The notes beneath the pieces were generated by a model. That model saw only the letters and a program-made list of their open reading frames with translations, did no database searches and was not told the DNA's origin. 64,000 nucleotides of DNA from Candidula unifasciata (lineage: Eukaryota > Mollusca > Gastropoda > Stylommatophora > Geomitridae): positions 1-64,000 of the forward strand of contig CAJHNH020002017.1 of NCBI GenBank assembly GCA_905116865.2, written 5' to 3'. The position numbers and the translations under genes are program-made. Positions within the stretch are counted from its first letter, which is position 1. Every line of letters begins with the position of its first letter. Below, piece by piece: positions 22,379-34,600 of this stretch.

Positions 22379-24334
22379 AGATATCGATATTTATGTTAGT
22401 ATACCATTTACAAGAGGGCAAATGGAGGCAAAAAGATAAAACCTGGATGGTCTAATAATATGGATGAGGCGAGACAAACAACACTGACCTGATGAGTGAT
22501 TCTGGTGATCATGTTAAAAGGCGAAATATGACAGCTTTCGCTACGCTCATCGGCACATGATGATGACGAACCAGACGACATTCGACTTCCGGTAAACATT
22601 AGCATTGTAAATTGATTACCTCTGCTGCTGAATGGGGGCGTCCAGATTCTCCAAATTTCTGCCAAAATGTTAGGTTCTTCTGCTTCAAGGTGAGACTTTC
22701 TCAATAACAGGTGATATTTTGTATCCCAAGATCTGATTTAGTTATCTATATAGGTGTCGTGTATCCATAATGTGTCCATAATTTAGTCTTACTGATCAAT
22801 CAACGAGACAGAATGAAGAGTGGTGACTCATTGATTGGCGAAGAGTCTGGCCCATATTTAATCCTAAACCTAAACTCGATGTTTTATGTGTTCTCAAACG
22901 GACCCCAGCAGCCGTCTGTATCAGCAGCAAAGGATCTTTTATGATTCTGCAAAGAAACCCTTTTCAGTAATTATAGAAGACGTTTCTAAAGTTATGATAC
23001 CACATAACCCCGGGCAGAGCCGACAAACAAATAAGATATGGGATCAAAACTGCGTCAGTGAATAGTAATTTAAATTATTATAAGCCCTTAGATATTTAAT
23101 TTTACTATTATTATTATTATTAACATTTAGCCAAATTAGTAATTATGTCAAGCACATATGATAAAGGGGGATTTTTCTGTTTGGTATACAATTTTACTCC
23201 AGAAAAATAGACATGGGGCAGTATTTTATTTCATTTTATTTCTATGTAAGTGTCATATATTACCCACCACCCATAGTAGTATGTGAAGTTTTAGGCTTCA
23301 GACACCATAAGCCACAACATATGAAGTGCTGTGGTCAGTTTGTTTCTTCACTTTTCATTCCCAGACAGTTCAGAAACTTATGTCTTCATATCCTAGCAAC
23401 TTTGGTCAAATTTCCAAAATCGTTTTATCCTCATAAAACAAGTACAGCTGCATCCGTATTGAAAAACCCTTTCCAACGGTGCCTCTTTCATGCCTCTATG
23501 TCAACTCTAAGCAGAGTTATTGAAGTTTTTGTGGAAAAAATATGATATCCTCTTCTGCCACTTTGGACGTCGAAGAGAAAAATAAAAAGGTTCTGTTTCT
23601 TGCTTATTCTGCCAAGTTTACCGTTGACACATTCTACTGTTGACACATTCTACCGTTGACACATTCTACTGTTGTAGAGTTTCTAAAAGTTATATAGGGT
23701 ACCCATATTTGTAAGACTCATTATGCCTACTCTGATAACTTGCAGAAACTAAATTGAACATGTATCACTGTATCCTCAAAAAGACTGTCACTAACACCAG
23801 TGTCATCATAAACAACAATGACTTGTCATCATCATGTGTCGTACTGTAGCACAGGTGATCATGTTCCCTCCACTTATATCTGTTAGTTCTGTTCTGTGTT
23901 CTCTATAATTTCAGCCCCTGACCTACTCCATATTAGTCATCCAGCATTTTTCCTCTTTGACTTTCTTCTTCAGTTCATATTCTGTCTGAGTGGTTGACAT
24001 GTTATGTAATCATTTGCAGCTAGGCTGTGATATCTACACTATTTTGGCCCAGTACATTGTCTCAGCAGACCCTTAATCAGTCACTCTAATTAGCCACCCT
24101 AATTAGTGACCTCAGGCCCCGGTGTCTGCGGATTGTTAAACTGTATTAACAACTTTTAAGCCACATTAACTCTCTCAGTGCCGAGCAACTAAACCTGCAT
24201 TATTTCACCACTTAATACAATGGAAAGCATATTTAATATCTTCTGTCCAACTCTTAGTGTTACATAAATCCAGTATGTCTCGATTGTTACTTCAACTCCT
24301 TGTGCCATATATTTTTACTCTCTCTTTTGGAATG
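22379..24334. other. Intergenic sequence, no gene recognised
   Basis: AT-rich sequence with a short 18 bp tandem repeat at about 23628-23672 (unit like GTTGACACATTCTACC). The frame at 23213-23545 shows no family features. Confidence 0.4.
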
Positions 24335-24590
24335 CTACTATAAAGAAACAGCAGATCAGGTAGTTTGGCCATCTCATTAGAATTAAGCCAGATCGAATAC
24401 CATCACAGGCACTAAAACTCAGAAGATCAGCTATAAGAGCAAGAGGTAGGCCGTGAAAATTACAACATTAAAGACACTCTACACCTTCTCTGCATTACAA
24501 TAGCCAGTGGCAGCCAGCGTGCACTGGATCACAAATTATTCCTCCCCACGATACTTAACAGCAGAAGTGGTTTATGATAACTGAACGAGT
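24335..24590 (+). pseudogene. LINE ORF2 3' relic
   Basis: Broken translation resembles the tail of non-LTR ORF2 (QQIR-FGHLIRIKPDRIPSQ, then ARGRP and a DTLH-like segment). Stops and frameshifts are present. Related relics occur at 28480, 40030 and 41490. Confidence 0.55.
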
Positions 24591-25049
24591 TAAGATGTGA
24601 TCTGTATTATTATTAGTACAGTTTACTAGATGGCGTCTGTGTTAGCTTTTAAATGGCTGTGATTTTTCTCGCGATTTGCTCTGTTACCTTTTCAGGGACT
24701 GCTGCTTTGTGTGCTTTCAATGTAGTATATATTGTGTTTTCAAGCAAGAAGCACGAATTGTGGTTTTGCTGTGTTGAAATAGGGTGATAGCCATTAGATG
24801 TGTGGCTTTGACTGGCAAACTGTGCTTGCAGCGTTTTGATGGAGGCAATCCACCTTGCCAGAAGATGGATCACATCAGCAGGGAACTGCACTTATCTAGA
24901 AATCGAACTGGAAAAAAAAAGGCTGTTTCCAGTAACTGAATATGTAAACCATTGTGTGTGTTTACGAGGAATTAACACATAAGGCTAACTCAAATGCTGT
25001 TTTATTATTCTGATGTTCCATCTATTTACTTTTTTGAAATTCCCTGTTT
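24591..25049. other. Non-coding stretch upstream of the host gene
   Basis: No gene recognised. The minus-strand frame at 24649-24891 shows no family features. Promoter elements of the host gene cannot be assigned. Confidence 0.35.
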
Positions 25050-25338
25050 GTTTTCCAGGGCCCCATTTTGGGATAAAAGAAAAACAAGATTAGACCCACG
25101 GCCCCCCAATAAGCATGTTGTAAAAAGCAACTAATTAGGGATGTTTCCTTCGAAGTCAGCATTCAATTGCTTGAGAGGCAAGGAACCAGCAGTCTACATA
25201 TAAATAAGTCAGATGTGTAAAATCAATGTCCACGCAAAACTAAGTTCTGGATCAAGACCAAAGTCCAGAAGTGGGCAAACAACCAGAACTTTCTGCCTGA
25301 GTTTACAGCTGGTGAATGCTATAAAGAAGAAGAAGAGA
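25050..25338 (+). repeat. SINE-A copy upstream of the host gene
   Basis: Diverged full-length SINE-A from TTTTCCAGGGCCCC to GAATGCTATAAAGAAGAAG. It ends about 180 bp before the predicted start codon of the host gene. Confidence 0.75.
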
Positions 25339-25516
25339 CAGTGAAAAGTTAAACTGAATGCGTGTAAATATATATATATATTTTTTCTTTTCACAGAACC
25401 ACGGAACAAAGAACAATGAAGACAGAGGAAAACATGTGTCCCCGACATGATTTTTTATCAGCCAGCTGTCGTCATGTGTTTACACATTTTCTTCACTGTT
25501 GACGACAAGCCAAAAC

Positions 25517-25656
25517 ATGAAACAAGTTGTTGAATCATACGAATCTGGCGAGGGGGGAGATGGGTTTAGCCTGCTTCTTAACATCACCAACATGACAGTT
25601 GTCAACATTATGGAGAACAGCTGTTTGCAGAACTTTGAAACTGTGGCTTGTGTCAG
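25517..25656 (+). CDS. 7TM gene exon 1
   Basis: Encodes the extracellular N-terminus (MKQVVESYESGEGG...). The donor is AG|GTACTC and the exon ends after two bases of a codon. Confidence 0.8.
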
Positions 25657-28600
25657 GTACTCATTTTTTTTTTTGCTGTATGTCTAAATCAGAGCTTTCC
25701 AAGCTGTGGTTTGTGACACATTAGTGTGTCAACTGCAGTATGAAGGTGTCTCAAAGTTTCAGTGCTTGCTTGCTGGTTCTCTTCATATTTGTCCTCTGGA
25801 TGTGCCCTGTATTTTGCCATCGGTGCTTTATTAATATCCTACTGCAAACATGGGAAATCCACAGATTATGGGACAGTCTAATATTTCAGGAGATGATAGA
25901 TAGGTTGCATGCAATCATGGGACCTAGGCTGCATGCAGTCGTGGGACCTAGGCTGCACTCTCCGGTGGGTTTAGGGCCAGTTCTAGATATTTTGGGGTCG
26001 TTAAAAGCATCAGAAAGCCGGGAAACCCAGTTTTACCACCCTCTAAAATGTTGGACTGTCCTGTTATGTCATCTGGGGCTAGGATATTAATAAAGCACCT
26101 TGCTATCTTCTTTGTTGTATTGCTAATGATGCAAACAGTTGTCCAAACATTTCTCTTATTGCTTTCCATTTTTAAAAAATTCATCCTATTTAATGTCCAT
26201 TGGGTTTCTTAGGTATTTGTTAATAGTCTTTATGAATGATAATGGTGACATAAGGCTATTCGGACTAGGCTTCTTGATAATGAAAAACTCTCAGGCGCTA
26301 ACATAATTACATAACCTCACAGTGAATCCTGGTGAAGCATGTCAATGCGACCTCTGAGGTCAAGACATTGTAACCGACTTCTAACGGGGACTGTCGGTAA
26401 AGGTACTTTAGGTTAGCTGTTTCATCGGAGGGTTGAGCTTGTATGGGAATGCTTGGTATGCAGTAACAGCAGTTGTGACAACATATTTCTACGCATAGGG
26501 GAAAAAGCCAGGTGAACTTTATATTGCAACTGGCAATATAAGTATAGTTAGTGAGGAGGGAAAAGGAGGGGGGGGGGGGAGGGGAGACGGAACCTGTATG
26601 CGAATGTCCAATTTGCAATGTCCTCATTGCTTGATTCATTTATTCATTCTTCTTCTTTGCATTTACCGGCTGTAAGCTCCACCAGAAAGTTCTGGTTTGT
26701 CATCCTCCTCAGGACTTCAGCCTTGTTCCAGAACCTGAGTGTAGCTTGCACATTCGGTTTACACATCTGACTCATGTATGTCTGTTCTGGTTTTCCCCAG
26801 TGGGGCTCGGGAACCCACACGGGTAATTAATTCATTCAGCATAACATAACATTTCAAATATATATATATATTTTTCATGAAGATCTTGACACTCTCATGT
26901 CGACTCTACCTACATATTTGTTGTCTACATAAACTCTTTCATTCAGAGAAGCCTTAAACTTAATTCTTCTGTTGGTGACACAGTGATTGGCATTTCCGGG
27001 GTGGACTGTTCTCAAGAAGCCTGTTTCTTTCTGTTTGCATCTGCATAGTGCTAGCAGTCACAGGGTCATAGTGTGGGTCACCCGATACACATTTATAAGG
27101 CCCCCCGGGAATGTATTTCATTTAACGCTCCACCCCATTTGTGTTTATTGATTAATTTCTTTTACATATTTGGGAGGATCACTAACCGAATGCCGACTGG
27201 TCCATAAAAATATAGGTCTAGCCCTGTATTCCCAGTTCACCTAAAAGCATGGAAACATGGGGGGGGGGGGGGGGGGGGGGTGGGGGGGTGTTAGTTTGTA
27301 GATAAAAAAAGTTTTCAAATGTTTGTTTAAACATTTCTTTCCATTGGTTGTTTTTAAGGGGTTGGAAAACAGGGGAGGGGCGGGGGTAAATCCTAATAGT
27401 TTCTGCAACTTTTTAAGCATTTCTTTGGTGAAAAGGCTAAGCTTTTTTTTGGGGGGGGGGGGGGTGTTCTTGTAGTCCCTTGCCTGTTTAAAAAATTTTT
27501 TTTTTTAATTTAAAAAGTAATCATTGATGGGAGAATATAATCACTCCCTGTCTAGGAGCTGTGGAAGCCAGGGTGCCACACTAGCTAGACATTTGCCTGC
27601 TGGCCCAAAGACTGTGGTTGGTAGCAACATCAGGGTGGAATGTTTTTGATTTAAACTGGCCTTGGCTCCGAGGTTGACCCAGCCAAAAATGGGTACCAGG
27701 CAAGTAAGGGCAGTCGGAGTGCTGTTGACCGTGTTACCCATTGAATGGTGACTGATCTGTGAAAAATATGAATGACTATACAATCAAACTGATTCTGGTA
27801 CCATCAGAATAATAACTCTTCGCTGGTTGCTGAAGATAAGGAAGGAGCACATATGGGAATTTCCTGAATGCTGTGATGTTGGTTCTTGACTCAGTTCATC
27901 TTAAAAATATGAATCTAGCATCATATGATGGATGTGCTACTGGTGTGAAAAGGGTCCTCCTTTTGTAGGTTCCAGGGCCCTGTTGGGAGGGAAGGGGAGA
28001 TAATAGATCCACTGTACCCTAGCGAGCATGACATGCAAGGCAACTAATTAGGGGTGTTTTCCCTGAAGTTGGAATACTTCTGTCTGAGAGGCGAGGAACC
28101 AACAGTCTGCATACAAATAAGCCTGATCTGTAAAATTAATGTGCACACAAAACTCAAGTTCTGAAACAAGACTTTAAGTCCAAAAGTGGATGAAAGGCAG
28201 AACTTTCCATCAGAGTTTACAGCTGATAAACGGGAAGATAAAGGTCCTTTACTGTTTCTTTTCCAGGAGCTGTGTTCTGGCAGTGATGGCGATCCTGACA
28301 GCAGTGCTGTGTGTGATCAAACTGATCCGACTTCACACAGCCCATCACCCTTCGTGTCATCAGTATGTCATCTTCTATGCTGCTGCACTGGAGTGTGCCA
28401 CTGGGTGAGTTTATGTATGTTGTCTTTGTTCTTCTCCTTCTTCATGCAGCAAATTCTTTGAGAAATAGAAGGTCAAATGATTTTGTCATTTAGTACGAAT
28501 GCAGCCAGAATAACTACCAGTGCAGGCGCTACACACAAAAAAGGTCTGTAGTGAATGAAGTTGCTGCCCTAGGAAAAGATGAATGATGATTAAAGAGCTT

Positions 28601-31600
28601 CTACATCAACATGAAATGACATTAGCCATTGCTGCACACCAATCAAGGGATCGCAAACTCTTCCTCCCCACAACAATTAACGGCAGGATTTAGGACAGTA
28701 TGTCTAGGCCAGTCACCATGAACTGTGCTGTTTGAGGATATTTTTTTTCCCCACACAGAAAAAAACTTTCATCACTTTACTGGGGATTGGAACCTGGGTC
28801 TCCAGCATGAGAACCCAGCATTGTAACCTCTCGGCCAGCTGTGCTGAAATATTGATATTAATGTAAACTTGTGAGTTTTTTTTTTTTTTATCCAGGGGTG
28901 TACACTGGATTTTCTGGAACGTCCCTCAGCTAGACTTTCTGCTACAGTACATCAAATTGCTGCAAGTACTCATCATGTGTCACTATTACATCACCTTGGC
29001 CATCCGAGCTCTGAGAAAAGAAAATATGGCCGATCGGTAAGCTAAATGCATATGCATAAAACTTTTATTATGTTTGTCCTGGTAATGTAGCTCGTGTGGG
29101 TCTGGGGCTCCATTGTTGGGCAGAAACAGGATAGACCCGCTGCCCATTGACGAGCAGATCGTAAAAGGCGACGGACCAGGGACTTGATGAAAGGTGCATA
29201 TAGAGCACCATGTACTGGCTCTGCATTTATGGAAGCCTCCTGCTCATGTTCTGCTCTTGCTTTCTCTTGAGGGTTGATCACCATTACGTGGCTGATCTGG
29301 GGCACCACCTGTGACCTGGGAAACAAAGATGACCACATAGAAATGAGATTTGCAGTGTCCCACAAAACTAACCGGTATTGCTAACCCGGTCAACAAATGC
29401 CTGCAGAAGTAGGATGTCTTGGCCGAAAGGTGAAAATACTGCAGCCATCCTGTAAACGGACACAACGCAATTACATCTTCTGATGAGCGAAGAAGAAGAA
29501 GAAGAAAGGCAGATATATCACAGCCTGGCTGTAAATTACAACACTGTACGAACCATCCTCTAAAGATTGAATGAAAAAGAAGACTGGTAATATCTTCTTT
29601 CATCTTTAAGTTCATGTCTTATTGCATTCGTAATTGTCTCTTGGGCACATGGTTGTTAATGCAAACAATCCCTGCTCGGGTTGCGGTGCTCTGTTGTGAG
29701 AAACAAGAATAGACCCTCTGCCTCCACAACAAGCTTTGGTTTTACTAAATGCTTCTTAAATAGTAGTTGGTCTATTCTCAAACTCCATGCCTCCTGTCGT
29801 GGAACAGGTTCCTTTTACACTCACTAAAGTGGTGTTATCTTGTTAGAAACTGGGACAACTGTCTTTTGGTGCAAAGCGCAGAGTGTCCCTGGATACTCAG
29901 ATACAAACTCGAATTGGCTCGCTAAATAAAGTGAGCTGCCTGAATATCCCCAGAAAAGGGATAAGGGAATTTAGATGCCTAAACACTTAGACAGAGCAGA
30001 TTACCCCTCCCGACAATTTCCCTTTCTGGTACTTAAATTAAGCCCCCATCTAGAATATGTATATTGGTAGACACCACTGACACCATACATACATCTAGAA
30101 ATAAAATTAAACTTTAACATTGAATTTAAATCAATCATAGGAATGTTTATTAAAATTAAAGTAAAAGTCAATCATCTATTTACTTTTGAAAATACAATAT
30201 TCAAACTAAGTAGGATGAAAGATAAAAATGATAGTAACATGAAACTGTCGTCGTGAGAGGATCAGTGGGAAATAACATACAACAATTACCACCTAGAGTT
30301 CCCAGAGGATCATCCGTTTCAGCGAATGAGGTGGAACGTTGGATCTGTCTCAAGCACCAAGATCTTCCTTAGGGCACTTTAATCATCAGCTACGACCAGC
30401 CTGGCAGTGGTTTGGAAGCTCGTCCTGCCACAAGGAACAAGGAATCTGTCCTCGGCTTTTCAGCAGCTAGGGATGGAAACAATCAACAAAATATATAGTC
30501 CCTACTGTTTTGCAATATAAAATATATGCACAACTCTCCCCTCTCTCTTCATATTGTCAGAAGTGGGATAATAGTCTAGTAGCATTGTCATTTACATAGC
30601 TTCCACTTCTGACTACTGTCCAGTCCAGATGAATGTCTTCCATCTTCTGTCTTTCACACAGACTCAGACAGCAATATGCAGTTATAAATGCAACACAAAA
30701 TCAGACAGAATGCTATAGAATTCTCTCTATAAATATTGAGAATTCTAGATAAAAGGGCTTGCCTTTCCTTCTTCCAGATATTCCACTGTGTGGTTACTTT
30801 TTGGTTGTATCCTGCTTTTGTGATGCTAAGAAAAACAGTTTCCCAGTGGGTAGTTTTCTCGGACAGCATGTCCTCAAAATCACAGCATATAATATTGCTG
30901 TATACGTAAAATAATACATGAATAACATCATGAATAATACATCAATAACCTGAAAACAAAATTCAGCACTTCTACAACAAGCAAACATTATGAATTATAG
31001 AAGTATGAGAATGAGAAGAACAATGTCTCCTATGAAATGTTACCATTGAAATGTTACCATTATCTACACAAACTCTGATAACCAGCCATAGAGAATTTCC
31101 TAAGAGTCTTAGATACAGTAAACAGAAGTCACCTCTTAGATACCGAACAATAAGAATCAGGAATAGATCGTAAAGAAATGGTTTCCTGCCCATGTGCAGA
31201 AATGGGTCATCGTGGTTTTTCCTCTGTCTAATATTGTACGTGAAATGCGGCCCAAAAACTGAAATCACGATTTAATTAACAGTTACTGTGCTCACCTGGA
31301 TTTAGATGTAACTATATGGTCATGCTGCTAGGGTTTTTAGGCGGCGGGAAAGACAAAGTTCTTCCAAAACGGGCCGCTCTAACTCCTGCTAGCTGACCTG
31401 AAGTCGAATGGCTGGCAATCTGGTCTCACCGCGGGATTTCCGGTGTTGGTGGCCAGGGTATTTCCGCTACGTTGCCGAGTTTGCTAGCCGTGTATTTTTA
31501 TACGCGAAAGCTCAGGGGAATTACAAATAAGACAATGGAAAATCCCCAAACAGCAACCGTAGGCTATAACCGGGATATCTCTCAATGTCGTCTATGACGA

Positions 31601-34600
31601 AAATGACGTCACTAGGCTCTGTAAAAGAGAAAATAGAAGGGTCACAAAGGGGCGGTCCGTCAGCCAAAAGTATCTTGTCTACTTGAAGCGGCGTCTCGCG
31701 ACACCTCCCACAAAAAATGAGGCCCCAGAATCTACAAGTGAAGTGGCCTGTAAATGCCTTAGGTACACTATCATGCTAAGGACTAATGCAAAAATAAGAA
31801 TGGATTAAGAGAAAAAACAAGAAAAAGATATCACTAGGATCATGAGGTCTAATAGACTGAAATGGTTGGGGCATGTAAGAGTCGACTAACTGGGGGCTTC
31901 CTTTGAAGTCGAAGTGCATCTGTCTGATAAACAAGGAACCAACAGTCTGCATATGAATAAGTCAGCTATGTAAAGCCGAAGTGCATGCAACACTTAGGTT
32001 CTGGAACAACACTAAAGTCTAGAGGTGGGCGAACAGCCATAACTTTCCACACGAGTTTACAGCCGGTGAACAGGAAGAAGAAGAATGTAAACAAAAATTT
32101 GGCGGAAGGCACCCGGTGCCCCTAGCGAATAAATAAAAAGTACATCACAGATTTAACCTCATACACCTACATATTAAGTAAATCTTTGATTATTTCAACA
32201 TCGCAGTATCATCAGAATTGGTCGATAATTAACTTTTGGTCACCATATACTTAGCTTATATAACTCTCTCTCTCTCTACCCCTCTGCATCGGCAGCTGGG
32301 TGGCCTATAGGCTCGGCTGTAGACGACTTTGTCTCCTCTCTGGACAGAACTTGGGTCTGTCTCCTTTGATCGCATCAATAATAATACATAAATTGCCACA
32401 GCTGTAATATTATACCTGTGTCAGGATATCATTGCTGTAGTCTGAAGAGCTGGCTTTATCTTTCAATAAATTTTTTTTTTCAAGCTATCATTCGTTGCTG
32501 AACATTTCAAAATAAAAAATACTGCATCCATTTTCATATAAATTAGAATTAACGCAGAGGCTTGAATCAGATGCTGTTGGGTTTCATTTTACAAATGGAA
32601 TCAAATGCTTTTAACCATATTATTTTAAAAAATATTGTAGAAAATTTGACTGCTAGTCATTTTCTCTACTTCTCACCATGGTTTTGTTACTATATCTTAG
32701 TTGTAGACAAATGTTGTTGTTACAGTTATGACTGACTTGTAATGTTTAAAGTTTTGTAGTCTTCTTCTGCTGCATTTGCTGGTTGTAAACTCCAGCTGAA
32801 AATCCTAGCTGTTACCCATGTGTGCACAGCATGTGAACTAGAAAAGAAGATTTTAAAAAAAGATGAACACAGCAGTGAGACTGCAGTGTCCCACAAAACC
32901 TAACCAGAAAGGCTAACCCGGGTAAAAAGTGCCTGCAGAAGTCGTATTTGGTGGCTGAAAGGCACAGATATCACAGCCGTGTTGAATACAGGCACAAAAC
33001 ATTTAGATCTTCAGGTAAACAAAGAAGAAGATCCATGTCTGGACTTTTGAGATGGTTTCAGGACTTGAAATGCACGCACATCCGGTTTACAGATCTGGCT
33101 TATATTTGTGCAGACTATTGGTTCCTCACCTCTTAGGCAGATGCACTCGGAAGAAAGCAGTCCTATCTACTTTAGCCAGTTTCCATAGTAGAGAAGCTGT
33201 TTCTAGGATGACCATGGAAAAGTAGATGGGTCTTGATCAGTTTGAGCCCTGGTCCTGGTGTACCACCGCAAGTGCTGATTCACCTTTGCATCCATAGTCC
33301 TCATGTAGGGCTGTTTTCAACTAAATTTACTTAGGGGCCATAGCGTTGAAAATGGGAATCATCAACTGGACAGAGACCTGAGCCCTAGTTTAGAAAGATC
33401 ATTAGTACAATGCAATTGACAATGATCAGTGGGCCACTTGTTAGGCCTCTGTGGGCCAGATTCAGCCTACAGACCACCAGTTGAATAGCCCTGTCCCAAT
33501 GTAGCTTCTTTATCTTCTGTGTTTCAGGTTCATGTATCCATTTCTGTGCGTTGCTGTTCTGTATTTTACCATCATGACTTCCTTGGGAATCTACTACACA
33601 GAGTCTACCCATGTTGAGTGCATAGGTAAGATTGTTTGTGACTGAGAGAATGGAGAGAATGAGGCAGTAGAATGTGTTGTCTCTCCATGCATGTCAGTGG
33701 TATATTGCAATTCTTCAACCGGTGGGCCGGGAGAAAGTCCAGATGGGCCGCCAGATTATTTTGCCTAATCATGTAAGGGGTTAGGATGTATGGTTTTTGT
33801 CTTTCAGTATTAATCGTTAGGATTAACACAGAAAGGATGGAACTAAAACATGTTCAGATCCTGGAAACCCTGTTCATCCGCAGAGGTTTCTAACCTCTCA
33901 ACAGTTTCCAACCTCTTAACAGTTTCCAACCTCTCAACAGTTTCCAACCTCTCAACAGTTTCCAACCTCTCAACAGTTTCTAACCTCTCAGCAGTTTCCA
34001 ACCTCTCAACAGTTTCCAACCTCTCAACAGTTTCCAACCTCTCAACAGTTTCCAACCTCTCAGCAGTTTCCAACCTCTCAACAGTTTCCAACCTCTCAAC
34101 AGTTTCTAACCTCTCAACAGTTTCCAACCTCTCAGCAGTTTCTAACCTCTCAACAGTTTCCAACCTCTCAACAGTTTCTAACCTCTCAACAGTTTCCAAC
34201 CTCTCAGCAGTTTCCAACCTCTCAACAGTTTCCAACCTCTCAACAGTTTCCAACCTCTCAACAGTTTCCAACCTCTCAACAGTTTCCAACCTCTCAACAG
34301 TTTCCAACCTCTCAACAGTTTCTAACCTCTCAACAGTTTCCAACCTCTCAACAGTTTCCAACCTCTCAACAGTTTCCAACCTCTCAACAGTTTCCAACGT
34401 CTCAACAGTTTCTAACCTCTCAACAGTTTCCAACCTCTCAACAGTTTCCAACCTCTCAACAGTTTCCAACCTCTCAACAGTTTCCAACCTCTCAACAGTT
34501 TCCAACCTCTCAACAGTTTCCAACGTCTCAACAGTTTCCAACGTCTCAACAGTTTCCAACCTCTCAACAGTTTCTAACCTCTCAACAGTTTCCAACCTCT

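Noticed and set aside
23213..23545. 110-codon plus-strand frame as a gene
   Set aside because: No domain, no splice or promoter context; composition is like the AT-rich surroundings.
28775..28855. Functional tRNA gene on the minus strand
   Set aside because: A and B boxes are visible but the arms do not pair as a full cloverleaf; it fits a SINE head.
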